Assembly: GCF_030766725.1 (NCBI RefSeq)
Contig: NZ_JARQWR010000002.1
Span: forward strand, 364,541 to 428,540
Direction: 5' to 3'
DNA length: 64,000 bases
From: Flavobacterium aerium
GTDB taxonomy: Bacteria; Bacteroidota; Bacteroidia; Flavobacteriales; Flavobacteriaceae
Shown: positions 46,295-53,639 of the stretch, one piece after another
Numbering within the stretch: position 1 is the first letter of the stretch
Layout: each line of letters begins with the position of its first letter
The notes under the pieces: generated by a model
Seen by the model: the letters and a program-made list of their open reading frames with translations, nothing else
Told to the model about the DNA's origin: nothing
The model's database searches: none
Translations under genes and position numbers: made by a program

Positions 46295-47380
46295 ATGGAA
46301 GAATTTATTGTATCGGCTCGAAAGTATAGACCACAAACGTTTAAAGATGTTGTGGGACAACAGGCCATTACGAATACTTTACTGAATGCCATAGAAAGCA
46401 ATCACCTTGCTCAGGCCTTATTATTTACTGGACCTCGTGGTGTTGGAAAAACTACTTGCGCTAGAATTTTAGCCCGTAAAATCAATCAACCTGATTACGA
46501 TAATCCCGAAGAAGATTTTGCATTTAATGTTTTTGAATTGGATGCTGCATCGAATAACTCTGTAGATGATATTCGTAATCTTATTGATCAGGTACGTATC
46601 CCACCCCAAACCGGAAAATATAAAGTTTATATTATTGACGAGGTGCACATGTTGTCTCAAGCGGCTTTTAATGCTTTTCTTAAGACATTAGAAGAACCGC
46701 CGAAACATGCCATTTTTATTCTGGCTACTACAGAGAAACATAAAATCATTCCAACGATACTTTCTCGTTGTCAAATCTTTGATTTTAAAAGAATCACTGT
46801 AAAAGATGCCAAAGATCATTTAGCTGAAGTTGCAAAAAGTCAAAACATTGTTTATGAAGATGATGCTTTGCATATTATTGCACAAAAAGCTGATGGTGCA
46901 ATGCGTGATGCCCTTTCTATTTTTGACCGCGTTGTTAGTTATTGTGGAACTAATTTAACACGCCAAGCCGTTACTGAAAACTTAAACGTACTGGATTACG
47001 AGTATTATATCAATATGACTGATTTAATTCTTGAAAACAAAATTCCAGAATTATTAGTGGCTTACAATGATATATTGGCAAAAGGCTTCGATGGCCATCA
47101 TTTTATTGCCGGACTTGCTTCTCACTTTAGAGACTTATTAGTAAGTAAAAATCCAATTACTCTATCTTTATTAGAAACTGGTGATCAAGCTAAACAGTTG
47201 TATGCAATTCAATCTCAAAAGGCTTCACAGGATTTTCTATTAACTGGAATTGAATTGGCTAATGATTGTGATTTGAAATTCAAGACTAGTCAAAATCAAA
47301 GACTTTTAGTCGAGCTTTGTTTGATGCAATTGGCCTCCATTACTTTTGATGGAGAAAAAAAAAAGCTAAGCAATATATAA
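46295..47380 (+). CDS. dnaX: DNA polymerase III clamp-loader gamma-type product (dnaX frame 0)
   Basis: The 361-aa AAA+ protein has MEEFIVSARKYRPQTFKDVVGQQ at its start, Walker A GPRGVGKTT, DEVHML, and the SRC sensor motif. The zinc module found in other bacteria (four Cys between Walker A and the EIDAAS region) is absent, replaced by a short linker PDYDNPEEDF; I believe this is usual for flavobacteria. The frame ends five codons after a run of ten A (47355-47364), yet coding in the -1 frame continues for another 230 codons. This shorter product would be gamma-like. Confidence 0.88.
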   Translation: MEEFIVSARKYRPQTFKDVVGQQAITNTLLNAIESNHLAQALLFTGPRGVGKTTCARILARKINQPDYDNPEEDFAFNVFELDAASNNSVDDIRNLIDQVRIPPQTGKYKVYIIDEVHMLSQAAFNAFLKTLEEPPKHAIFILATTEKHKIIPTILSRCQIFDFKRITVKDAKDHLAEVAKSQNIVYEDDALHIIAQKADGAMRDALSIFDRVVSYCGTNLTRQAVTENLNVLDYEYYINMTDLILENKIPELLVAYNDILAKGFDGHHFIAGLASHFRDLLVSKNPITLSLLETGDQAKQLYAIQSQKASQDFLLTGIELANDCDLKFKTSQNQRLLVELCLMQLASITFDGEKKKLSNI

Positions 47381-48060
47381 TTCCTGTTGCTGCTTTACAG
47401 GTAAAAAATGTAGCACCTACAACAGAAAACAATACTTCAACTGAAATTGTTAACCATAAACCAGAAGCAGTTCCGTATACTGAGCCTTCTTCTGTAGATA
47501 CAAATATTCCTGTAGTAAATGAACCTACTTCGGTAATAAATACTGTTACAGCTACCCCACCTCCTGCATCAAATCCTATAGCAGGCATTGGTGCACCAAA
47601 AGTATCGGCTCTTTCATTATCTAGCATTAAAGCTAAGAGAGAATTAATGGAAAGTCAAAAAACGCTCCATAGAGAAAACGCAAAAGAGCAACCGACAGAA
47701 GCATTTACAGAAACAGAAATGTTACTAATCTGGAATAAGTACTCGGAACGATTGAGACAAAAAGGACATATGATTATGGCAACTTATATGCAAATCAATG
47801 ATCCAACGTTACAAGGATCAGATATTCATTTGGAATTACCAAATGAAGGTGCTAAAGTCGATTTTGATAACGAAAAACATGGCTTATTAGGTTATATTAG
47901 AGGCAAGTTACACAATCACCTGATTAATATTATCGTTACCGTAAATGAAACTGTGGAGAAGAAATATGCTTTTACCAGTCAGGATAAATACGACCGATTA
48001 CGTGAAAAAAACCCTAATCTAGATATTCTAAGAAAGACTTTTGATTTGGATGTTCTTTAA
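47365..48060 (+). CDS. dnaX: DnaX tau C-terminal extension reached by -1 frameshift or slippage
   Basis: In the -1 frame after the A10 run, the sequence reads without a stop: a Pro/Thr-rich linker (VAPTTENNTSTEIVNHKPEA) and then a C-terminal domain (LIWNKYSERLRQKGHMIMATY, HNHLINIIVTVNETVEKKY, DKYDRLREKNPNLDILRKTF) like Bacteroidota DnaX C-termini. The full product would be 588 aa (join 46295..47365 with 47365..48060). The local ATG at 47647 is not a likely true start. Either recoding or transcript slippage produces tau, or the A count is a sequencing error. Confidence 0.75.
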   Translation, partial: AKQYIIPVAALQVKNVAPTTENNTSTEIVNHKPEAVPYTEPSSVDTNIPVVNEPTSVINTVTATPPPASNPIAGIGAPKVSALSLSSIKAKRELMESQKTLHRENAKEQPTEAFTETEMLLIWNKYSERLRQKGHMIMATYMQINDPTLQGSDIHLELPNEGAKVDFDNEKHGLLGYIRGKLHNHLINIIVTVNETVEKKYAFTSQDKYDRLREKNPNLDILRKTFDLDVL

Positions 48061-48085
48061 TTAGTTTCGATTCATCTCATTCTGA

Positions 48086-48799
48086 TTAAACGGACATCAG
48101 ATGTTTTTTCTCCCATTGTTCATATTTTGATGTAGGTTGTTTTACAAAATCTGTATTTTGAATTTCATTCATAATCTCTAGATTAATTTCAGTCAAAGCA
48201 TCTGGTAATGGGCGTAGAAAATCAATAAACAATACAACTCTGGTCTCCTCTGTATTATTATAGACTTCGTGATCATAAGTATCATCAAAAATTACAATTT
48301 CACCTTCTTTCCAATTGTAAATAATATCATCAATCGTAATCCAACATTTCTCAATTGCTTGAGGAACTTTTATAGCCAAATGACATCGTAAAACACCTGC
48401 ATATGGGCCTTTATGTTTTGGAATATGTTTTCCCGGAGATAAAACAGAAAAGAAACAGGTTGTGATTCCAGGAATTGTATTAATTAATGAAAATGTTTTA
48501 GGCATACAGGATACCGTTGCTTTATTGATTTCATTATAAAATAGTAATGGCAAAATTTTCCAATGCTCATCATTGGTTATTAAAAGTTGTTCCTTTGATA
48601 TATCTTGTAAATTCGGTAAATTCTCTTGTTTTATTCTATCAATAAATTGTTCAAATTCCTGACGTATTTCAGTATGATTTTTCTCTAATACATCAACCCA
48701 AGGAAACTCTTCTTTTAAGAATATAGGCATGTCCCCTACAAGACTTTGCTTTTTCATTTCAATTTGAAATTCTCCTAATTCTGTTGCACTATATTTCAT
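48086..48799 (-). CDS. Aspartyl/asparaginyl beta-hydroxylase family Fe(II)/2OG-type oxygenase
   Basis: The 237-aa protein matches the Asp/Asn beta-hydroxylase fold. Metal ligands are probably His140 (RCHLAI) and His177 (YDHEVYN), the 2-oxoglutarate-binding Arg is probably Arg187 (TRVVLFID), and HIPKHKGPY is the substrate-side loop. It lies 11 nt after the GNAT gene in the lanthipeptide operon, which suggests a tailoring role. However, the predicted core peptide has no Asp or Asn, so the target could be another residue, the leader or another molecule. Confidence 0.8.
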   Translation of the reverse strand: MKYSATELGEFQIEMKKQSLVGDMPIFLKEEFPWVDVLEKNHTEIRQEFEQFIDRIKQENLPNLQDISKEQLLITNDEHWKILPLLFYNEINKATVSCMPKTFSLINTIPGITTCFFSVLSPGKHIPKHKGPYAGVLRCHLAIKVPQAIEKCWITIDDIIYNWKEGEIVIFDDTYDHEVYNNTEETRVVLFIDFLRPLPDALTEINLEIMNEIQNTDFVKQPTSKYEQWEKKHLMSV

Positions 48800-48810
48800 A
48801 TCCTTTGTTA

Positions 48811-49359
48811 TTATATTTTACTTACAATCAATCCATTCATGAATTCTGTTTTAACTAGATTTAGCAAATGAACGTCACCATCAAATACTGAGTTATAAGC
48901 TAGTCCATTATTTTTGAATCCCAATTTTTCGGCTAATGCTTTAGCAGATCTATTTTCCTGTTTGATATATATAATTATACTCTTGAAAGATGTTGTAGTG
49001 AATATATATTCAATTAGACCAATAATCATTTCATTACTAATTCTTGAACCCCAAAAACTAGGACTTAACGCTCCGAATATCTCTACTTCATCTTGATTTA
49101 TTCTTTTATGTGAAACCAATCCGATTACTTTTTCTAATGCATCGTTTTTTACGACCGCATATAAAAAAATGGGAGTTGTTGAATCATAGTTTTGGACCAC
49201 ATGATTCAATACTATTTCAGATGAGTTTTTATCCAATGATTCTCCTGTAGGATTCAAATACCGATTAATATTCTGATCCATCATTAATTCGGCAAATGAC
49301 TCAGAATCATCTGTGGTTAATTCTCTAATTAAAGTACGCGTAGTGCTATATTTAATCAT
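48811..49359 (-). CDS. GNAT acetyltransferase in lanthipeptide locus
   Basis: The protein has 182 aa if started at MIKYSTTRTLIREL (49359); an ATG at 49383 gives 190. It is a RimJ/RimL-type GNAT with RTLIRELTTDDSESFAELM, ALSPSFWGSRISNEM and IKQENRSAKALAEKLGFKNN. It sits 62 nt after lanM and directly before the hydroxylase. It might acetylate the peptide N-terminus or a Lys, or give self-protection; these are inferences. Confidence 0.8.
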   Translation of the reverse strand: MIKYSTTRTLIRELTTDDSESFAELMMDQNINRYLNPTGESLDKNSSEIVLNHVVQNYDSTTPIFLYAVVKNDALEKVIGLVSHKRINQDEVEIFGALSPSFWGSRISNEMIIGLIEYIFTTTSFKSIIIYIKQENRSAKALAEKLGFKNNGLAYNSVFDGDVHLLNLVKTEFMNGLIVSKI

Positions 49360-49421
49360 TGTTTCGTTTTTATAAGAAACCATTTTTCGATAATTGAGAA
49401 ATCAAATCGTCTGAAGATTGA

Positions 49422-52232
49422 TTATTGTAGTAATCCCATACATCCAATTTCCGAACTTTCCATACATCTTAATAAAGTATAACCAATTCCAGCGGTTCCT
49501 CTAAAAAGTGATGGATTTTCCAGGCTAATTTCTGGAATTTCATAGGTTGTATAATACCCTCTTTCATTCTTTTTATACAAAATCCTCATGATAGATTGTC
49601 TTGCCTTCATCAATAATTCCGGTCTATCAAGTATTCTGGAAGCTTCGATCAAAAAGTCAATTTTCCCCGTATTTCCACAGCAATAAAAATCAGTTTCATT
49701 TTGAAGATCGTTCTTCGTTCCTACAATGGCTCTTTCTATGTCCTCCAATAAACAAGGGTCTTTTAGGATTTTATAGGCATACAATCGTGCTAAACCAATT
49801 CCTGGGGCACCATGACACCATGCCGTTTTACAGCTTCCATTATTTTCTCTTAAGTCCTGCCAATTCGAAAGAGTATTATTCTTATGAAAATTTTCAAATG
49901 CTAAGGCTTCATAAAATAGATTTTTATATTCCTCGTTTTCAGTACATTCATATAAGGCTAATAATGCACAACCAATGCCCGATACTCCATGAGAAAAACC
50001 GGTCATAGGTTTATTAAACAATTCGGATTGCCAAGTTCTAAATCCTGAAGAAGGATCTATAATTGATTCTTTTACCAAATGATCTCCAATGAGTATCATT
50101 AAGTCTAATACTTCTTTAGATTGAGTTGTTTTATAAAGAGATGAAAGAACCAACAATAAGCCAGCTGTTCCAGACATAATATCATATTTTTTATCATTAA
50201 TTATATCTTCTCTTTCTATTAAAGCTATAATTGGTAAGGCTAATTGAATTCCTTTATTTTTAGGTAATTTTAATAAGGAATAGATTAGTCCTGCTAATCC
50301 TGTTGCCATAGAAATATCAACATTATAATTTTCCGATAAAGACCTTTTGATTTCAGATTCTATGATTTGAATCCCATCTTTCTCAAATTGTCTATCATCC
50401 GTTAATTTGCCGAAAAGATTAAAAAAATAAGACATTCCTAGATTACCTTCATAAAACCCTGTTCCCAAAGTATTATAAAATAATTTCTTATTACTGGAGG
50501 ATGTATAACAATTCCATAAATAAGAGGTTTTATTTTTAATTGCACTTTTTCTAATTTGTGAAGCAATTCTCTTCACTTCATTGGTCAAAACTTCATCATT
50601 ATATTCAATATTTTCAATGGGTTTAGAAATCCTTTTTTTATGAAAATAAGAATCTGTATTTTGTTTATAACGTAGAATGAAAGCCGAATGAATCAAATTA
50701 ATTTGACTTTTTATATCATTGGTTGTTAGTCGTTTAATTTTATCAATAATAAATTGATACGGTACAACTTTGAAAAATTCATTGCTCACTAAATGATTGG
50801 ACTCGAACAATAATGTTTCTGAAGTATTTCCCGTGAATAAAGGGATATTCATTCGCTTTATAGCATCAAACTCTTTGGCTAAAACTTTGGATTTAATTTT
50901 ACTATTTAAATAGATAAAAGGTTGAAACTCATTTAATGAATCATAAATTTCGTTTTTTCTTTCTTTGTCGGATATTAAAGCTTTTGCAACAAGTGAATTA
51001 TCAAGAATACTTCTATAATCTACTGTGTTTCTGATAACTACTCTGAAAGGTTTATCTTTGAAATGATTCATAATAAAATTTGCTTTATCTAAATCATCTT
51101 GATGAGCAATAAACCATTTGCAAACAGTTTCAAAGCCTTGTATAAATTGTTTTTGATATTGTTCTGGTGAAATTTTTTGACCATTGTATTCAGGCTGATT
51201 GGTATCGGCTATAAATACTCCTTGAGATTTTGTCAATCGAACAGCATCGGTATTGATATCTTCCCATTTCCATGCTTCTAATGCTGAAATTTGTTTTCCA
51301 GAAGCTCCAAAGCCACTACTGTCAATAGGCTCGCTTTTTTCACCTTCATATACATTTAAAGGTACAAGTCCAGTATTATAAACGGAATATGTTCCATCGC
51401 CCATTTCATCTGTAGCGCCAAATAAACATTCTAAATCTATTAATACGGGATATTTACCATGCGCAATAATATTTTCATGATGAAAATCGGTTCCATTCAA
51501 TAAGTAACATACAGCAAGCAAAGCTCCACTGGTTACATAATATTCTGAAAGTTCTTTTTTATGGGACACAGGTATATGTTCAATAAATTCCATCCAAAAA
51601 TATTCGCCCTTATCTAGGGTAATAGCAGTTTTAAATTGGATTCCAATTTCTATAGACAAATGATCTAATAAAGCATTGAAAGCGATGTCCATACTACCTG
51701 ATCTTGGCTTATAAACGATTTTTAAACCACTATTGAATTTGATTATTGCTGTACTTTTCCCTTCATTATGAACATCTCCCTGATTGATCTCTATTGATTT
51801 AACATGACCAAGAGGTCTACTCGAATTGAATTGTTTTGAAAGGATATCCCTATCTAAATCGATATGTTGATATATCTCTTTATAAAAATTTGTTGTCTGA
51901 TTCAATATCTCTTTACTAAGTGTATATATTAAAGGATATTTTTTTGAAAATTCAACTAACCCGTTATTATTAAAGAAGTTATCATTATAAGCATTTAGAA
52001 TATCATCTGATTCTTTAAGGATCGGACTTAGATTTTGTTGAATACTAAAAAGAGGAATATTGGTCGATCCAAAGTCACAAAAATCCTGATCAAAAGCAAA
52101 TTTACCAATAGACAATACACTATCTGGCAATAAAATATCATCTGGATTATTGATTAGAATTCTAAGATTTTTAGATTCCGAGAAAATGATAGCTTTCATA
52201 TGAAGTTGAAAAGGCTTTTCAATATTTTTCAT
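49422..52232 (-). CDS. lanM: Class II lanthipeptide synthetase LanM, CCG-type
   Basis: The 936-aa bifunctional enzyme has a normal length. The N-terminal dehydratase (DUF4135) has VYKPRS (Lys175), DFHHENI (Asp249-Asn254) and LIDLE (Asp266), for Ser/Thr phosphorylation and elimination. The C-terminal LanC-like cyclase has zinc ligands Cys806 (WCHGAPG), Cys851 and Cys852 (YCCGNTG). The CCG in place of the usual CHG marks the ProcM-like three-Cys clade. The start at 52232 (MKNIEKPF) is chosen because the longer frame to 52304 runs into an RNA hairpin. The precursor gene lies 99 nt upstream. Confidence 0.93.
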   Translation of the reverse strand: MKNIEKPFQLHMKAIIFSESKNLRILINNPDDILLPDSVLSIGKFAFDQDFCDFGSTNIPLFSIQQNLSPILKESDDILNAYNDNFFNNNGLVEFSKKYPLIYTLSKEILNQTTNFYKEIYQHIDLDRDILSKQFNSSRPLGHVKSIEINQGDVHNEGKSTAIIKFNSGLKIVYKPRSGSMDIAFNALLDHLSIEIGIQFKTAITLDKGEYFWMEFIEHIPVSHKKELSEYYVTSGALLAVCYLLNGTDFHHENIIAHGKYPVLIDLECLFGATDEMGDGTYSVYNTGLVPLNVYEGEKSEPIDSSGFGASGKQISALEAWKWEDINTDAVRLTKSQGVFIADTNQPEYNGQKISPEQYQKQFIQGFETVCKWFIAHQDDLDKANFIMNHFKDKPFRVVIRNTVDYRSILDNSLVAKALISDKERKNEIYDSLNEFQPFIYLNSKIKSKVLAKEFDAIKRMNIPLFTGNTSETLLFESNHLVSNEFFKVVPYQFIIDKIKRLTTNDIKSQINLIHSAFILRYKQNTDSYFHKKRISKPIENIEYNDEVLTNEVKRIASQIRKSAIKNKTSYLWNCYTSSSNKKLFYNTLGTGFYEGNLGMSYFFNLFGKLTDDRQFEKDGIQIIESEIKRSLSENYNVDISMATGLAGLIYSLLKLPKNKGIQLALPIIALIEREDIINDKKYDIMSGTAGLLLVLSSLYKTTQSKEVLDLMILIGDHLVKESIIDPSSGFRTWQSELFNKPMTGFSHGVSGIGCALLALYECTENEEYKNLFYEALAFENFHKNNTLSNWQDLRENNGSCKTAWCHGAPGIGLARLYAYKILKDPCLLEDIERAIVGTKNDLQNETDFYCCGNTGKIDFLIEASRILDRPELLMKARQSIMRILYKKNERGYYTTYEIPEISLENPSLFRGTAGIGYTLLRCMESSEIGCMGLLQ

Positions 52233-52274
52233 CTTTGAACTTTTATAGTAAACAGGTAAAACTATTTTAATAAT

Positions 52275-52309
52275 CAAGAGTGCAATATTAAATAAATATT
52301 GCACTCTTG
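52275..52309 (-). terminator. Hairpin between precursor and lanM (leaky terminator or stability element)
   Basis: A perfect 15-bp stem, CAAGAGTGCAATATT/AATATTGCACTCTTG, has a 5-nt loop and lies between lanA and lanM. On the minus strand it is followed by ATTATTAAAATAG, a weak T-rich tail, so partial readthrough is expected. This layout would give more precursor than synthetase mRNA. Confidence 0.7.
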
Positions 52310-52331
52310 TTTTTCAATCAATTGCTTTGAA

Positions 52332-52538
52332 CTATACAGTACAAACCAACGTTTTTGTAGTAGAAACACAACCAACTGAACCAGTAGATTTGTGATCTTT
52401 CGCGTTTAAATCTGCATTTGAGATTTCATAACCATGTTTTTTTGCTACTTTAATCAAACTTTCATTAAAAGCTGACGTAAGATCGTTTTTTAAAGCAGAA
52501 TCACTTTTTACTGCTTCAAGGAATTTTTTAGTAGGCAT
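52332..52538 (-). CDS. lanA: Lanthipeptide precursor peptide with Nif11-like leader
   Basis: The 68-aa peptide begins with an amphipathic leader resembling Nif11/nitrile-hydratase-type leaders (FLEAVKSDSALKNDL, then VAKKHGYEISNADL). The C-terminal 18 residues STGSVGCVSTTKTLVCTV contain two Cys (57 and 66) and eight Ser/Thr, enough for two lanthionine rings and several dehydro residues. There is no Gly-Gly cleavage site. Assigned as substrate of the adjacent LanM by context and composition. Confidence 0.85.
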   Translation of the reverse strand: MPTKKFLEAVKSDSALKNDLTSAFNESLIKVAKKHGYEISNADLNAKDHKSTGSVGCVSTTKTLVCTV

Positions 52539-52570
52539 AATGTTAAATTTTAGAGGTTAATATTAATACT

Positions 52571-52592
52571 CAAAGTACACTATAAATTATAG
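52571..52592 (-). promoter_or_regulatory. Candidate lanA promoter with palindrome
   Basis: On the minus strand TACTTTG (52577-52571) resembles the -7 box but is one base shorter than TAnnTTTG. Directly upstream is a perfect palindrome CTATAAATTATAG (52580-52592). Both are about 35-55 nt before the lanA start codon. Weak evidence. Confidence 0.35.
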
Positions 52593-52679
52593 ATTATAAT
52601 AGCGTATAAATACCTGTTTATCCACCCCGTATTTATACCTAATTCACTAATAATCAATTATTACTCTAAAAAATAAGCA

Positions 52680-52710
52680 AAAAAAAATAGCGGAACTATT
52701 GTCCCGCTAT
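52680..52710 (-). terminator. Terminator of the polyphosphate operon
   Basis: On the minus strand ATAGCGGGACAATAGTTCCGCTAT forms a stem with one mispaired or bulged position, followed by a long T run. It separates ppx from lanA, so lanA needs its own promoter. Confidence 0.85.
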
Positions 52711-52736
52711 CTTAAATTTTATATTCCTTTAAAGCT

Positions 52737-53627
52737 TTAAATTCTATTGTAATATAAAGCTTTTACAATTCCATCTGACAAACCTATTTTTGGTACAAAC
52801 ATATTTCTGGCACCACTCCATTTCATGGAGTTTAGATAAATTTTTGTAGCTGGTATAATAACATCTGCACGATCTGGATTCAATCCTAGTTCTGAAATTC
52901 GTTGATCGTAGGATAAAGAATTTAAAAAATTGTATTGAGAATTCAAATACATATATGACATTGGTTTATCCTGTGCCTTATTAGACATTTTGAATAATTT
53001 ATTAATATTTCCCCCAGAACCGATTAAAGTAACCTGCTCATAGGCTTCAGTATTTAATTTTATCCATTTTTCAATTTCCTGCCATACAATATCGCTAACC
53101 ATATTATTCAGTAAACGAACGGTACCAATCTTAAAGGATTTTGAAGCAACTATTTTACCATCTGAAAACAAAGTAAATTCAGTACTTCCGCCTCCTACAT
53201 CAACAAATAAGTAGGTTTCATCTGTTTTTAATAAATGATGTAAATCTGTTGAAGCAATAATTTTTGCTTCTTTTTTACCATCAATAATATCAATTTTTAT
53301 ATCTGCTTTCTTTTTAATCAAATCAGCAACTTCCTTTCCATTGTAAGCTTCACGCATTGCTGATGTTGCACATGCTAAATACTTTTCTACTTTGTGAACT
53401 TTCATCAACAAACTAAATGCTTTCATTGCATCTATCATTCTTAGAATGTTCTCTTCAGAAATTTCACCTACAGTAAAGGCATCTTGTCCCAAACGAATTG
53501 GTACACGAACTAATGAACTTTTATTGAATTGTGGTTCTTTGCCGGGCTGCTCAACAATATTTGTTATTAGTAATCGCATCGCATTTGAACCAATATCAAT
53601 CGCTGCATATTTTTTTATAGTAATCAT
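52737..53627 (-). CDS. ppx: Exopolyphosphatase Ppx/GppA family
   Basis: The 296-aa actin-like ATPase-fold enzyme has IDIGSNAMRLLI, TSAMREAYNG, FVDVGGGSTEF and IGSGGN motifs. It is short (about 300 residues), as in Bacteroidota, lacking the C-terminal HD part of E. coli Ppx. It degrades polyphosphate or pppGpp. It follows ppk1 by 12 nt in the same operon. Confidence 0.9.
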   Translation of the reverse strand: MITIKKYAAIDIGSNAMRLLITNIVEQPGKEPQFNKSSLVRVPIRLGQDAFTVGEISEENILRMIDAMKAFSLLMKVHKVEKYLACATSAMREAYNGKEVADLIKKKADIKIDIIDGKKEAKIIASTDLHHLLKTDETYLFVDVGGGSTEFTLFSDGKIVASKSFKIGTVRLLNNMVSDIVWQEIEKWIKLNTEAYEQVTLIGSGGNINKLFKMSNKAQDKPMSYMYLNSQYNFLNSLSYDQRISELGLNPDRADVIIPATKIYLNSMKWSGARNMFVPKIGLSDGIVKALYYNRI

Positions 53628-53639
53628 TCTAATACTGTA

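Noticed and set aside
47647..48060. Separate 137-aa gene starting at ATG 47647
   Set aside because: Open coding in the same frame continues upstream to the A10 run and joins the dnaX product, so it is treated as the tau C-terminus.
48086..48799. Hydroxylase as an Asp-hydroxylating enzyme of the lanthipeptide core
   Set aside because: The predicted core has no Asp or Asn, so this specific target is not supported; only a general tailoring role is kept.
49601..50008. 135-codon plus-strand ORF antisense to lanM
   Set aside because: No recognisable motif; it lies fully within the well-supported LanM cyclase domain on the other strand.
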